A DNA stretch of 25,222 nt from a virus, in the IMG/VR virus record IMGVR_UViG_3300000882_000020, positions 1 to 25,222 of that record; one strand, written 5' to 3'. The translations under genes were made by a program, and so were the position numbers. Below, piece after piece: positions 1 to 7,617 of the stretch; the stretch's first letter is position 1; each line of letters starts with the position of its first letter. The notes beneath the pieces are model-generated. The model was not told the DNA's origin. It saw only the letters and a list, made by a program, of their open reading frames with translations, and made no database searches.

Positions 1-406
1 TTTTAGGTGTGAAATATTCTCCGCCTTCATGTAAATCTACATCTACTCTAGAAGCAACATAACAGTCGTGTTGAAAATCTTCTATTTCTTTTAAAAAGTT
101 TTTTTGTAAAATAATATCATCATTCAAAAAAACAAAATAATCACAGTCTTCACCAGACAACACATTAAAAATTTCTGAAACTATAGGAAATTTATAAGGT
201 GAATCTGTAATATAATTTTGGGAAGATTGTTGTAATTTTAATGTTTTATCAAAATCTTTATATTCAAAAAAATCATCAATGAATTGTAAATTTACAATAC
301 GATTATTATCGGAACATATTTTTTTTAAACTTTTAATACAAAGTTTTTGTCTTGCATTTAAATCAGAACTATCTTTGTAGGTATTGATTCCGAAAACTAG
401 TTTCAC
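1..406 (-). CDS. Glycosyltransferase-like protein, 3' end cut by window edge
   Basis: The first 135 residues are visible; the rest lies left of the window. The protein starts with a hydrophobic beta strand (KLVFGINTY) as in GT-A fold enzymes, and residues 93-100 read FLNDDIIL, an acidic pair of the kind that binds the metal-sugar-nucleotide in GT-A glycosyltransferases. The start is a GTG whose last two bases overlap the TGA stop of the upstream gene (GTGA), a translational-coupling arrangement that supports this start. It is the third of three consecutive glycosyltransferase-like genes in one leftward unit. The acceptor cannot be told from sequence: phage DNA, a virion protein or a host envelope sugar are all possible. 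Confidence is good that it is a gene and moderate for the family. Confidence 0.65.
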   Translation of the reverse strand, partial: MKLVFGINTYKDSSDLNARQKLCIKSLKKICSDNNRIVNLQFIDDFFEYKDFDKTLKLQQSSQNYITDSPYKFPIVSEIFNVLSGEDCDYFVFLNDDIILQKNFLKEIEDFQHDCYVASRVDVDLHEGGEYFTPK

Positions 407-1179
407 TTTTTATTTTTTAATAATTTAAGTTTCTCTATTACTAAAGATTTGTCTGTATCTGGTATTTGATTGACCATTAAACCGTGTTTAGCAATAAACA
501 ATTTCCATTGTTCTTGAATACGTTGTTCTCTATTTCCATCTGGCCTTTCTGCTTGAAGACGACTAACAGCCACTGGATTATTTTTAATATAAAAATCTGA
601 ATTAGTAATATCTGCAAACCACCAAAAAGGAGAGGCATAATTTTGTTGTGATTCTCTATAAGCCATATCAATATCAAACGGGTCTCTAAATTGAGAATCA
701 TAAAATCCTACCTTATCATAACAAGATTTATGGTGATATGTAAATTCATTACACATATTTTTATAAAAAGAAACACTGGTATTTTTAGAATATTCTACCA
801 CAAGACGAGGTGTTCTTTTTTCTGGTGTACCTGATTCCCATGAAGTACTAACAAAAGAAAAATATTTCAAACCTGATGTTTTAGAGGTCTCAATATACTT
901 TTGAAATATATGAGAGTCTTGAATAACCATATCATCTTCAATGATGAAAATGTGATCACAATTTTCTTTTAGCAGAGCAGTGATAGCATCATTACGACAA
1001 ACTGCAGGATATTTGTTTACTTTGTGTTGAATCCAATGATTTCCATATTGTTTAGAATATTCATCTCCCCCATTTACTGTAACTAAGTGATCAATTTTAG
1101 TTTGATCAATACTGTTAAAAAGATCTTTATAATAATTTTCTGAATTGTAAGTTACAATTCCTACACCTATTTTTTCCAT
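403..1179 (-). CDS. Glycosyltransferase family 2-like protein (copy A)
   Basis: A 258-residue protein of GT-A type. The N-terminal strand GVGIVTYN (5-12) is typical of family 2 enzymes, and residues 79-84 read IIEDDM, the probable metal-binding acidic motif. It is clearly paralogous to the next gene upstream: both have a xIFQKYIE segment after the acidic motif and a P-F-x-W-F-A-D-I segment in the C-terminal half. It shares a 4 nt overlap with the partial gene on its 3' side and a 13 nt overlap with its paralog, so the three are probably co-translated. No signal peptide or membrane segment is seen, which suggests a cytoplasmic enzyme. The substrate is unknown. The start is ATG with A-rich upstream sequence and no Shine-Dalgarno. 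Confidence 0.75.
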   Translation of the reverse strand: MEKIGVGIVTYNSENYYKDLFNSIDQTKIDHLVTVNGGDEYSKQYGNHWIQHKVNKYPAVCRNDAITALLKENCDHIFIIEDDMVIQDSHIFQKYIETSKTSGLKYFSFVSTSWESGTPEKRTPRLVVEYSKNTSVSFYKNMCNEFTYHHKSCYDKVGFYDSQFRDPFDIDMAYRESQQNYASPFWWFADITNSDFYIKNNPVAVSRLQAERPDGNREQRIQEQWKLFIAKHGLMVNQIPDTDKSLVIEKLKLLKNKK

Positions 1180-1970
1180 ATTTTTTTAATTTCTTTTAAT
1201 GATTGAATTACTTCTTCTTTACTAGCTATTTTAGTGTGTGGATTTCTCACATCAAAATTATTTTGTTTGGCAAAATAATCTGCCATATTGTGAAAATTTT
1301 GAATCCAATTTTGATCCTTTCTAATAGTAGACCCAGAATGATTAGAATCTTGTTCAGAAATATATTTAGAACTATCAGCAATATCAGCAAACCACCTAAA
1401 TGGGGGGTGCATTTGTTTTTGTATAATTTTATATGTATGATCTACGTGTTCTAATGCATTATAGTAATACTCATCCATATAACCACACTCTTCTATACAC
1501 TTACGAGTGTAAAAAGATAATGCCCCATAAACATTAGGATAAAGACAAACGGTACAATCTTTAGAATATTCTACTTGTAAATTAATAGCAGGTGAACCAT
1601 CTGATTTGTAATTGTCTGTACCGTGAAATGCAAAATTAAAATGTTGAATACCAGACAACCTTGAAGCTTCTATATATTTTTGAAAAATTTCTGTATCCTT
1701 AATAAGAATATCATCTTCTAAAAGAAACAAATAATCATAACCAATACCCATTAATTGTTTCAAGGCTATATTTTTAGCTCTACCCACACCACTTCTTGGT
1801 TTTTCTGTTTTTTTACAATGATGTGGTTTATTAATATCTATCAAATCCGATTTACCATCATTAATGATGATCGGTAGAATTTCTGATGGTGGTAAACAAT
1901 TTAATAAATTGTTTACATAATTTGATCTATCACAGGTAATGATAGCAACTCCAAAATTATTTTTACTCAT
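1167..1970 (-). CDS. Glycosyltransferase family 2-like protein (copy B)
   Basis: A 267-residue GT-A-type protein, paralog of the gene at 403-1179. The first strand reads FGVAIITCDR and the acidic motif is LEDDIL (84-89). The conserved FQKYIEASRLSG stretch follows as in copy A, and PPFRWFADIADS matches SPFWWFADITNS of the paralog. The two copies have diverged strongly elsewhere, so this is an old duplication rather than an assembly artefact. It overlaps gp47 by 8 nt at its 5' end. In T4 the alpha-glucosyltransferase gene that modifies phage DNA lies between genes 55 and 47; here glycosyltransferases lie just downstream of 47, an analogous but not identical position. DNA or virion glycosylation is inference only. 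Confidence 0.75.
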   Translation of the reverse strand: MSKNNFGVAIITCDRSNYVNNLLNCLPPSEILPIIINDGKSDLIDINKPHHCKKTEKPRSGVGRAKNIALKQLMGIGYDYLFLLEDDILIKDTEIFQKYIEASRLSGIQHFNFAFHGTDNYKSDGSPAINLQVEYSKDCTVCLYPNVYGALSFYTRKCIEECGYMDEYYYNALEHVDHTYKIIQKQMHPPFRWFADIADSSKYISEQDSNHSGSTIRKDQNWIQNFHNMADYFAKQNNFDVRNPHTKIASKEEVIQSLKEIKKIWKK

Positions 1971-3030
1971 TTTGTACTAAAGAAAGTTTATAAAATTCTA
2001 AACATTTATTTAAAATTTGTTCTTTAGGAACTTCAGTTTCCAAAAGACCAACAAATTCTTGTAATGCTTGATCTATATCAAAACTAAACTCTTCAATTTC
2101 TGTAGCAGATAACTGCATTTGTTCAAAAATATTAAAGTCTGTTCTGACATGTTTAGGTTGGTGTTGTGCAAATTTAGATATAATCAAATCTAATGTTTGA
2201 GTATCTATTTTTTTGTCAACATCTACTGCAATAAAATTATTGCGAAGAAGAGAAGGTAGTTCATCAGGTTTAATATTTCCAGACAACAAATCAGAAATTT
2301 TTATTTTGATATGTCTCGGTGTGTTATTATTTTCAATAAAACCCACTTCTAAATTATCTGTATCAAGAATATGAAATCCCTTTACTTGTCCTCTTTCACC
2401 GAAATCCATTTCATACGGAGAACCCAAATAAAGAATACTTTTACCATTGGGGTATTTTCTATGTTCTCTTAAATGAAAATGACCAGAAATAATGAAATTA
2501 GCTTTATCTAAAATAGAATCTGATCCAAGACCATGATCACACACTTTAAATTGATTCATTTTAAAATTTTGAATTTCAAAATGTCCTATCAAAAGATCAC
2601 ATTGAGGTATGGATTCTAATTCTGTACCCCAAGGACAAAGACAAATTTTTATTTTATCTTCTATGATAAATGGTGTTTCATCTACTACAAAAACATTTTT
2701 CTTTCCTTTAAATGGTGAGAGGGAATTAACTGAAGCGTTGTTCTTGTAATAACTATCATGATTACCTGCTATCATTAACAAATTAAAATCTTTTAATTTT
2801 TCAATAATTTTAGCACCAGTTTGAAGAGTGGTCAAATCTACAGAAGAACGATTATGAAAAAAATCACCACAAAATAAAATATTTTCAATGTTTCTGGATT
2901 TAACCTGATCAACAAACCAATCCACCCAATCTAAAGCAATTTGATGCCATAAAGGAGAATCACGATGAACTCCAATATGTATATCAGTAAAAACTGCTAT
3001 TTTTTTTTCTTTAAAAAAATCTTTAATCAT
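1963..3030 (-). CDS. 47: gp47-like recombination endonuclease subunit (SbcD/Mre11 family)
   Basis: A 355-residue metallophosphoesterase carrying the Mre11/SbcD signature in order: FTDIHIG (14-20), CGDFFH (54-59), AGNHDSYY (88-95), GH at 149-150 and SGHFHLREH (182-190). These residues coordinate the two catalytic metals. In T4, gp47 forms a complex with the SMC-like ATPase gp46 and resects double-strand ends for recombination-dependent replication. Length agrees with T4 gp47 (about 340 residues). It sits directly after gp55, with a TAATG overlap of stop and start, and before the glycosyltransferases. A gp46 gene is not adjacent in the visible sequence; it may lie left of the window. Confidence in family is very high, and in the gp47 role high because of the T4-like neighbours. 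Confidence 0.93.
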   Translation of the reverse strand: MIKDFFKEKKIAVFTDIHIGVHRDSPLWHQIALDWVDWFVDQVKSRNIENILFCGDFFHNRSSVDLTTLQTGAKIIEKLKDFNLLMIAGNHDSYYKNNASVNSLSPFKGKKNVFVVDETPFIIEDKIKICLCPWGTELESIPQCDLLIGHFEIQNFKMNQFKVCDHGLGSDSILDKANFIISGHFHLREHRKYPNGKSILYLGSPYEMDFGERGQVKGFHILDTDNLEVGFIENNNTPRHIKIKISDLLSGNIKPDELPSLLRNNFIAVDVDKKIDTQTLDLIISKFAQHQPKHVRTDFNIFEQMQLSATEIEEFSFDIDQALQEFVGLLETEVPKEQILNKCLEFYKLSLVQNE

Positions 3031-3554
3031 TAGCCTATAAAAAAGGAATTACTATCTTCACGTTCATACCTGGTATTTTTTTGAAATGGAATATTTCCTG
3101 ATTCGGTTAATACAGAATAAACTTCGTCTTGGTATCTATGTAAAGTGTCATGTTCTTTCTTTTCTTTTTTTATTCTATTTTGGAATGCTCGAAAAGCTAC
3201 TTTGGTAAAATAAGAAAATGGATTATATCCAGAATCACACATAAATCTTTTACGTTTAAGTGCTGTTATCATTTTAATGATAGCATCGCCTATCATTTCC
3301 TCTTTATAACTATATCTAATAAAATTATGAGCAAAACCCAATCTAGTAGCAATTTTTTGTATCATGTCCGCTAAATTAGGATCTAAAAAACCAGTATCAT
3401 AAAATGATTTAATAAGATTTTCCATTTCTTTAGGATCTACATAATTGGGTTTAAGTTCTTCCTTGGTTCTGCGAATTCTTTTTTTTGGTTTTTCGTCAAG
3501 AAATGATGAAATATCAAATTCGCCTTCTTCTAAATCTATTTTTTTAATTGCCAT
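3030..3554 (-). CDS. 55: gp55-like late-transcription sigma factor
   Basis: A 174-residue protein. Residues 82-92 (SYKEEMIGDAI) and 111-135 (NPFSYFTKVAF, then FQNRIKKEKKEH) align by eye with the T4 gp55 core (KQEMIADGI, NPHAYITQACF, FVQRIKKERKE), the minimal sigma-2 region that recognises the late -10 element TATAAATA. It also shares the YV-[DN]-x-KE start of the core. The C-terminus ends SNSFFIG, reminiscent of the hydrophobic tail by which T4 late factors bind the gp45 sliding clamp; that is inference. The N-terminal 35 residues are extra and basic. A sigma70-like promoter (TTGATA, 16 bp, TATAAT) lies just upstream inside the end of uvsW, consistent with expression before the late phase. 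Twelve NATAAATA sites in this window are its likely targets. Confidence 0.9.
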   Translation of the reverse strand: MAIKKIDLEEGEFDISSFLDEKPKKRIRRTKEELKPNYVDPKEMENLIKSFYDTGFLDPNLADMIQKIATRLGFAHNFIRYSYKEEMIGDAIIKMITALKRKRFMCDSGYNPFSYFTKVAFRAFQNRIKKEKKEHDTLHRYQDEVYSVLTESGNIPFQKNTRYEREDSNSFFIG

Positions 3555-3568
3555 AAAGGTTAGTCTGT

Positions 3569-3596
3569 ATTATACTTTGTTGTTGAATAATATCAA
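3569..3596 (-). promoter_or_regulatory. Sigma70-like promoter before gp55
   Basis: On the minus strand TTGATA (3596-3591) and TATAAT (3574-3569) are separated by 16 bp, a 5/6 and 6/6 match to the bacterial consensus. The predicted start of transcription lies only about 8 nt before the gp55 ATG, so the mRNA leader would be very short. It overlaps the last codon and stop of uvsW. Confidence 0.5.
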
Positions 3597-5038
3597 CTTT
3601 CTTTTATTTCTGTAATAGTTATGGGAATTTTTTCTTCTTCATACAAAGACATCCTTTCAATCATGTGGTTGTTTCCATATTTTAAATTGTCCCAAATATC
3701 AAAAATGGTTGCTCTTTTTTTGGATGCGTGTTTTCTTAAAGTTCGACCAATAGATTGTATGATTTTAATTTTAGCTTTTCCTATAGCTGCAAAAATAATG
3801 TTATGAAGATTTTTAATATTAATACCAGTAGAAAATATTTTAGAAATAGCAATACACACTATATTATCTTGTTGTTCCATTAAACTGCGAATTTTTTCTC
3901 TTTCTTCTATATCTACATTTCCGTTCACAAAAAATACTTGTTTGTCTGTGTTGGTTTGTAATACTCTTAAAAGTTCTTCACCGTGAATAATACGATCCAC
4001 TAAAATAAGAGTATTTTTATCCACTTTATTCACTAATTTAGTAATAATAGAATTTCTGAAATTATTAGTCTGAAGAAATTGAATCTCTTCTTCATAAGCT
4101 TGAATAGGATTAGTAGCAGAAGATTGAGAAAAACGAGGAAGATTGGTGTATAAAAGTTTTAATACAGCTACCACAACTTCTGTAATATAATTTTGTTCTC
4201 TCAAATCATATGACTTTTTTTTGTAAAGAATTTTACCAAATTTACCAAATATATTCCATTGATCTAAATTGTTATCTGGTAAAGTTCCTGTGAAACCAAA
4301 ACGATATTTAGCTTGAATTTCATCTAAAATTTTATTGATTAAATTAGATTTTTTACAAACATGAACTTCATCTACCACTAACAATCCTATTTCTTTTAAT
4401 AATGATAAATCTTGTTTTTCTGATTGTAAAATTTGAATATTGCATACTACAATTTTAGCATCTTTGTTTGGGATATGATTTCCAGTCCACATTGTTATGT
4501 CTTCTGGAGAGATTCCATATTCAATAAAATCAGAATGTGTTTGAGTTACTAATTGTATATTAGGTACTAAAATTAAAGTTTTAAGATTTTGTTGTTTTAA
4601 TATAGATAAAACAAGTGTAGCTATAACTAAAGTTTTTCCTGCAGATGTTGGTAATAAAATAATACCAGATTTAGCTTCTAATGCTTCTAAAATAGATTCT
4701 TCTTGATAGTCTCTTAAAGGAATGTTTAATTTAACTAGTTCTTTACCTAATGCTGGGGTTTGTAAGACCTTTTTAAAATTTTCAGTAATTTGAATATCTA
4801 AAGGGACATTTTGATCTTTTAAAAAATCTAAAATAGCAAAAAGCAAGCGAGGTTCAAATCGACCTTGTGGAGTAATAACATATTTCCTGGTTGGTGGTCG
4901 ATAACCCACAGAAAAGCGTCGCTTAAAAGCCTGATCTTTATCTTCTACTGAAAAATGTTCTCTTATAACGGGCAAATAATCAGTAATCAAAATACCTTTC
5001 TTTCTACCAGAATCATAATCTACTGTTAACTTTATCAT
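3593..5038 (-). CDS. uvsW: UvsW-like SF2 DNA helicase
   Basis: A 481-residue superfamily 2 helicase. Motif Q-like LRDYQEESI (108-116), Walker A LPTSAGKT (129-136), DEVH box (223-226), motif III FTGTL (249-253) and motif VI QSIGRTLRKH (428-437) are all present. The first about 95 residues form a small N-terminal domain as in T4 UvsW. T4 UvsW unwinds branched DNA and R-loops and drives the switch from origin- to recombination-dependent replication. It shares a TAATG overlap with uvsY upstream, so mediator and helicase are translationally coupled. Gene order uvsY-uvsW-55-47 groups the recombination-replication set with the late sigma factor. Confidence 0.92.
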   Translation of the reverse strand: MIKLTVDYDSGRKKGILITDYLPVIREHFSVEDKDQAFKRRFSVGYRPPTRKYVITPQGRFEPRLLFAILDFLKDQNVPLDIQITENFKKVLQTPALGKELVKLNIPLRDYQEESILEALEAKSGIILLPTSAGKTLVIATLVLSILKQQNLKTLILVPNIQLVTQTHSDFIEYGISPEDITMWTGNHIPNKDAKIVVCNIQILQSEKQDLSLLKEIGLLVVDEVHVCKKSNLINKILDEIQAKYRFGFTGTLPDNNLDQWNIFGKFGKILYKKKSYDLREQNYITEVVVAVLKLLYTNLPRFSQSSATNPIQAYEEEIQFLQTNNFRNSIITKLVNKVDKNTLILVDRIIHGEELLRVLQTNTDKQVFFVNGNVDIEEREKIRSLMEQQDNIVCIAISKIFSTGINIKNLHNIIFAAIGKAKIKIIQSIGRTLRKHASKKRATIFDIWDNLKYGNNHMIERMSLYEEEKIPITITEIKES

Positions 5039-5457
5039 TAAGTGGTCTCTAACTGTGTAATGGCTATAAGATTTTTAATGTCAAAACTAAGAGATCTAAA
5101 ATTAGCTTCAATCTTGGTAAGATATTCAATTAACAATTCATTTTCAGTTATTTGTTCATCTATTTTAATAATAACTGGGTGGTTATCTGATGCAGAATAC
5201 ACTGTTTTATGTGTTAATCCCACAGGAGATTCTTCTTGCATCTTTTCTGTAATTTTAACTTGAGCATGTTTGCGTAATTTTTTAAGTTTAATAATTTCTT
5301 GTTTGTGAAACATTAAACGACCCACCCAATAGTGTCTGGTGGCTGGTAGATCCATTTGAATCTGTTTCATATTAAATTCATCTACCGTTACATACTTTTT
5401 AATTTCCTGTTCATATTTCTCGAATAAAGAAACTGAAGATTCTTTTAGATCATCCAT
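5038..5457 (-). CDS. uvsY: UvsY-like recombination mediator
   Basis: A 139-residue protein, close to T4 UvsY (137). The C-terminal third, with IIKIDEQITENELLIEYL and then FRSLSFDIKNLI, aligns by eye with T4 UvsY (VLKVDTSLQYWGILLDFC and IKSRGFAIKHI). The central helix rich in K/R (KKLRKHAQVKITEKM) corresponds to the DNA-binding helices of the heptameric mediator that loads UvsX recombinase on gp32-coated ssDNA. The assignment is strengthened by its position immediately before uvsW, as in T4-like genomes. Its stop overlaps the uvsW start (TAATG). It is the first gene of the leftward unit; the 39 nt to the divergent gene at 5497 contain A/T-rich sequence only. Confidence 0.85.
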   Translation of the reverse strand: MDDLKESSVSLFEKYEQEIKKYVTVDEFNMKQIQMDLPATRHYWVGRLMFHKQEIIKLKKLRKHAQVKITEKMQEESPVGLTHKTVYSASDNHPVIIKIDEQITENELLIEYLTKIEANFRSLSFDIKNLIAITQLETT

Positions 5458-5462
5458 AAATA
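5455..5462 (+). promoter_or_regulatory. Late-type promoter CATAAATA
   Basis: CATAAATA matches the T4-family late element (TATAAATA; NATAAATA in marine relatives). It is 34 nt before the ATG of the tagged gene at 5497 and overlaps the uvsY start on the other strand. Confidence 0.4.
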
Positions 5463-5496
5463 GTTTATATTATTACCCCAAAATAAAAAATTTCAA

Positions 5497-5718
5497 ATGA
5501 ATTTAAATAATATTATTAATCAAATTTTAGAAGAAGAAAATGTAGCTGGGGGTGCAACATCTGCATTGGTTACCCCTGATAGTTCTTCAACTTCTAGTCA
5601 ATTCTCAGGTCCTAATATTTATAATCCTGGTGATAATAGAAGAGCTAAACTTTTATTAAAAAAAGTTCAAGTGAGACCTTGGATGAAAACACCTCGTAGA
5701 AGAAAAAACAAAAAATAA
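5497..5718 (+). CDS. Small basic-tailed protein with N-terminal head-targeting-like tag
   Basis: A 73-residue protein of unknown family. It begins MNLNNIINQILEE, matching the peptide found at the start of several other proteins in this window and containing an [LI]-x-E site. A Ser/Thr/Gly-rich middle follows, and the last 25 residues are strongly basic (RRAKLLLKKVQVR, then KTPRRRKNKK), suggesting nucleic-acid contact. In T4, small basic internal proteins carry an N-terminal capsid-targeting peptide that is removed by the prohead protease; this protein fits that pattern, but the role is inferred. Its stop overlaps the start of the GIY-YIG gene (TAATG). No Shine-Dalgarno is present. The start was chosen because it gives the shared tag. 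Confidence 0.65.
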   Translation: MNLNNIINQILEEENVAGGATSALVTPDSSSTSSQFSGPNIYNPGDNRRAKLLLKKVQVRPWMKTPRRRKNKK

Positions 5719-6137
5719 TGGATTTAGGACACTGGACATTATCGGAAGGAATTTATTGGCATGATAACGTCTTTGGGTTCATTTATGAAATTACTAATAA
5801 AGTAACCGGCAAATTTTATATTGGTAAAAAACAATGTTCACGTAAAATTAAAAGAAAACCATTAAAAGGTAAAAGTCGAAATAGAATTGACCATAAAGAA
5901 TCAGATTGGAAGGAATATTCTGGCTCTTCTAATGACTTACAAGAAGACATTAAAAAGTACGGTAAAGAAAATTTTAACCACGTTATTCTCAGATTATGTG
6001 CGTCAAAATGGGAATTAAGTTATTTTGAAGCCAAAGAACAAATGTTTAGAGATGTTCTTTTAATAGATAACTCATATAATGGTATTTTAAATTTACGTAT
6101 TGGAAAAGCACCAAAATCTTTCTTAAATATACAATAA
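5718..6137 (+). CDS. GIY-YIG family endonuclease-like protein
   Basis: A 139-residue protein with the GIY-YIG fold signature GFIYEITN (20-27) followed by KFYIGKK (32-38), a basic helix start (SRKIKRK), WKEYSGSS and a helix with the likely catalytic Glu (SYFEAKEQMF, E104). It ends in a YNGILNLRIGK motif typical of these phage proteins. GIY-YIG nucleases in T4-like phages include homing endonucleases and repair enzymes; this stand-alone form lacks an obvious extra DNA-binding domain, so the target is unknown. It starts on the last base of the previous stop codon and is followed with no gap by the gene at 6138, so it is part of a tight rightward operon. A selfish homing role is possible but unproven. 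Confidence 0.8.
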   Translation: MDLGHWTLSEGIYWHDNVFGFIYEITNKVTGKFYIGKKQCSRKIKRKPLKGKSRNRIDHKESDWKEYSGSSNDLQEDIKKYGKENFNHVILRLCASKWELSYFEAKEQMFRDVLLIDNSYNGILNLRIGKAPKSFLNIQ

Positions 6138-6749
6138 ATGAATTTAATTTGTGAAAAATCTTTAATAAAACAACAAATTAGTCGATGTATATATTGTAGT
6201 TCGACTAGTTATGGTAGAGGTTGCCGTTATGGTCCTAAAGGAGTACATTTTCATCCAGATGATGCTAAAAAATGTTCTTATTGTGGTTCTACTAGTTTCG
6301 GAAGAGGTTGCAAGGTAAATCCATTTGATGATTTACATCTTCATGGGATCAATTATAATTCTATGTTCAAAGAATCATTAAAAAATAACTTTATGATAGA
6401 ACAATTGAATAAAGATTTTAAAGATTACGAAGCATATAAGTTAGGAATCATCGACGAAAATGGCAATAAAATTAAAGAGCCTGTCACAGAAACAGAAAGG
6501 GCATCATATTCCTCTTCTACTAAAACACTTTTAAAAATCAAAAAACATTTAGGTTCTAAATGGGATTTAATTCAAAACACTATTGTTCTTGAGTCAGAGT
6601 CTAAAATAACATATAATAAAGAAACTCACCAAAAATTTTTGAAATACGAAAATCAAATACAAGATTTATTAACACAGTTACACGAATTAACTAATACTGC
6701 TTTAAGTGATGGGTTGAGTGTTGAGCAGTTAGAGTCTTTTTTTCATTAA
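6138..6749 (+). CDS. Protein with tandem Cys/His zinc-binding-like modules
   Basis: A 203-residue protein whose N-terminal third holds two copies of one module: C17-x2-C20, STSYGRGC29, H37-x-H39 and C46-x2-C49, STSFGRGC58, H67-x-H69. The spacing (3, 9, 8-9, 2) is almost identical, so each module probably binds one zinc ion. The remainder is charged, with no motif I recognise; residues 160-200 look helical and may form a coiled coil. The function is unknown; a nucleic-acid- or protein-binding role is a reasonable guess. It starts directly after the GIY-YIG stop codon and is followed after 5 nt by the gene at 6755. Confidence 0.7.
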   Translation: MNLICEKSLIKQQISRCIYCSSTSYGRGCRYGPKGVHFHPDDAKKCSYCGSTSFGRGCKVNPFDDLHLHGINYNSMFKESLKNNFMIEQLNKDFKDYEAYKLGIIDENGNKIKEPVTETERASYSSSTKTLLKIKKHLGSKWDLIQNTIVLESESKITYNKETHQKFLKYENQIQDLLTQLHELTNTALSDGLSVEQLESFFH

Positions 6750-6754
6750 AATAT

Positions 6755-7246
6755 ATGCACAAAGAATTTCCGTCTTCTAGGATTTGTGTCATTGATTACT
6801 ATCCTTTATTAAAATCTGCTGTTAAAGAGACTGTACATATTTGTAAAAAATACAACATTCCATTTATTACATCAGGAAGACAGTCAAAGGATGTTCATAA
6901 ATTCTTTTATCACTATTGTTTGGATAAATTTTGTTCTGAATATAAAAAATGCTCCAGTAAACATGAAAAGGTATTAGTATTTTACCCTATACCAAGAGAA
7001 CTACCATTCTCTGAAAAGTCTTTAGATAAGATACTAGCAGTTTTACCTATTCCTTACTGTAAAGTCAGTTCTTGGTACTCTCCTGATTTAGAATCAGCTG
7101 CATCTCGTGCACTAGTTTCTTCTAAAAACACCCATAAAACTACCAAATTTGCCAGCAAACATGATTTATTCAATGTATTGAAGGGATTACAAAAAAATAC
7201 AATTTTTTCAAAAGGAACCGTTGACTTTTCGATGGACATTGAATAA
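6755..7246 (+). CDS. Hypothetical protein
   Basis: A 163-residue protein that I do not recognise. It starts with a short strand (RICVIDYYPLL) followed by a helix and has alternating strand-helix character (IPFITSGR, KVLVFYPIPR), consistent with a small alpha/beta domain. It contains six cysteines but no clear metal-binding spacing. It has no signal peptide or membrane segment. It lies 5 nt after the Cys/His-module gene and is the last member of that short operon; a 70 nt non-coding stretch with a late-type promoter follows. The ATG is preceded by A/T-rich sequence without a ribosome-binding site. Confidence 0.65.
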   Translation: MHKEFPSSRICVIDYYPLLKSAVKETVHICKKYNIPFITSGRQSKDVHKFFYHYCLDKFCSEYKKCSSKHEKVLVFYPIPRELPFSEKSLDKILAVLPIPYCKVSSWYSPDLESAASRALVSSKNTHKTTKFASKHDLFNVLKGLQKNTIFSKGTVDFSMDIE

Positions 7247-7303
7247 ATGGAATAAGGTATCTGGGGTGGGGGATTTAAATTACAAATAAAAGTTTCGTCT
7301 CTA

Positions 7304-7311
7304 GATAAATA
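7304..7311 (+). promoter_or_regulatory. Late-type promoter GATAAATA
   Basis: GATAAATA ends 5 nt before the ATG at 7317. With the usual late-promoter geometry the transcript would start at or next to the initiation codon. It is the only candidate promoter for the tagged gene at 7317 and the downstream ligase-fusion gene. Confidence 0.55.
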
Positions 7312-7316
7312 AATTT

Positions 7317-7616
7317 ATGACTAAATTCGATCAAGTACTCAATGAATTAACGAACAACATGAATCCTGTTAATCCTGCTAATCAAGTACAACAAACACAA
7401 AATCCTGCACAACCCAATAATCAGGTAAAACCAGGTACACCAGTTCAAACTACTACACAGACCAATCAAGTAAATAAACCAGGACAACCTGTTGTTAATA
7501 ACAACCAACAAAAACCCAATTTTGATCAATTAATGAAGGATTTTAATGATCCTAATAAAAAAATTAATAATTTAACTGATTTAAAAAATTACGGTATTAA
7601 TATAGATCAAAAATAA
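7317..7616 (+). CDS. Q/N/P-rich small protein with N-terminal head-targeting-like tag
   Basis: A 99-residue protein starting MTKFDQVLNELTNN, a member of the shared tag family with an LNE site. The middle (about 17-66) is low complexity, dominated by Gln, Asn, Pro, Thr and Val, and is presumably disordered. Residues 68-75 (NFDQLMKDF) resemble the tag once more. No enzymatic motif is seen. It is separated by 1 nt from the 862-residue nucleotidyltransferase-ligase gene, and the two share one late-type promoter, so they are probably co-expressed. A role as a small virion or head-interior protein is inferred from the tag and promoter only. Confidence 0.65.
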   Translation: MTKFDQVLNELTNNMNPVNPANQVQQTQNPAQPNNQVKPGTPVQTTTQTNQVNKPGQPVVNNNQQKPNFDQLMKDFNDPNKKINNLTDLKNYGINIDQK

Positions 7617-7617
7617 A

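Noticed and set aside
5616-5623. TATAAATA on the minus strand inside the gene at 5497
   Set aside because: It is within coding sequence and about 160 nt from the uvsY start, and uvsY is not expected to be late only. Possible but unsupported.
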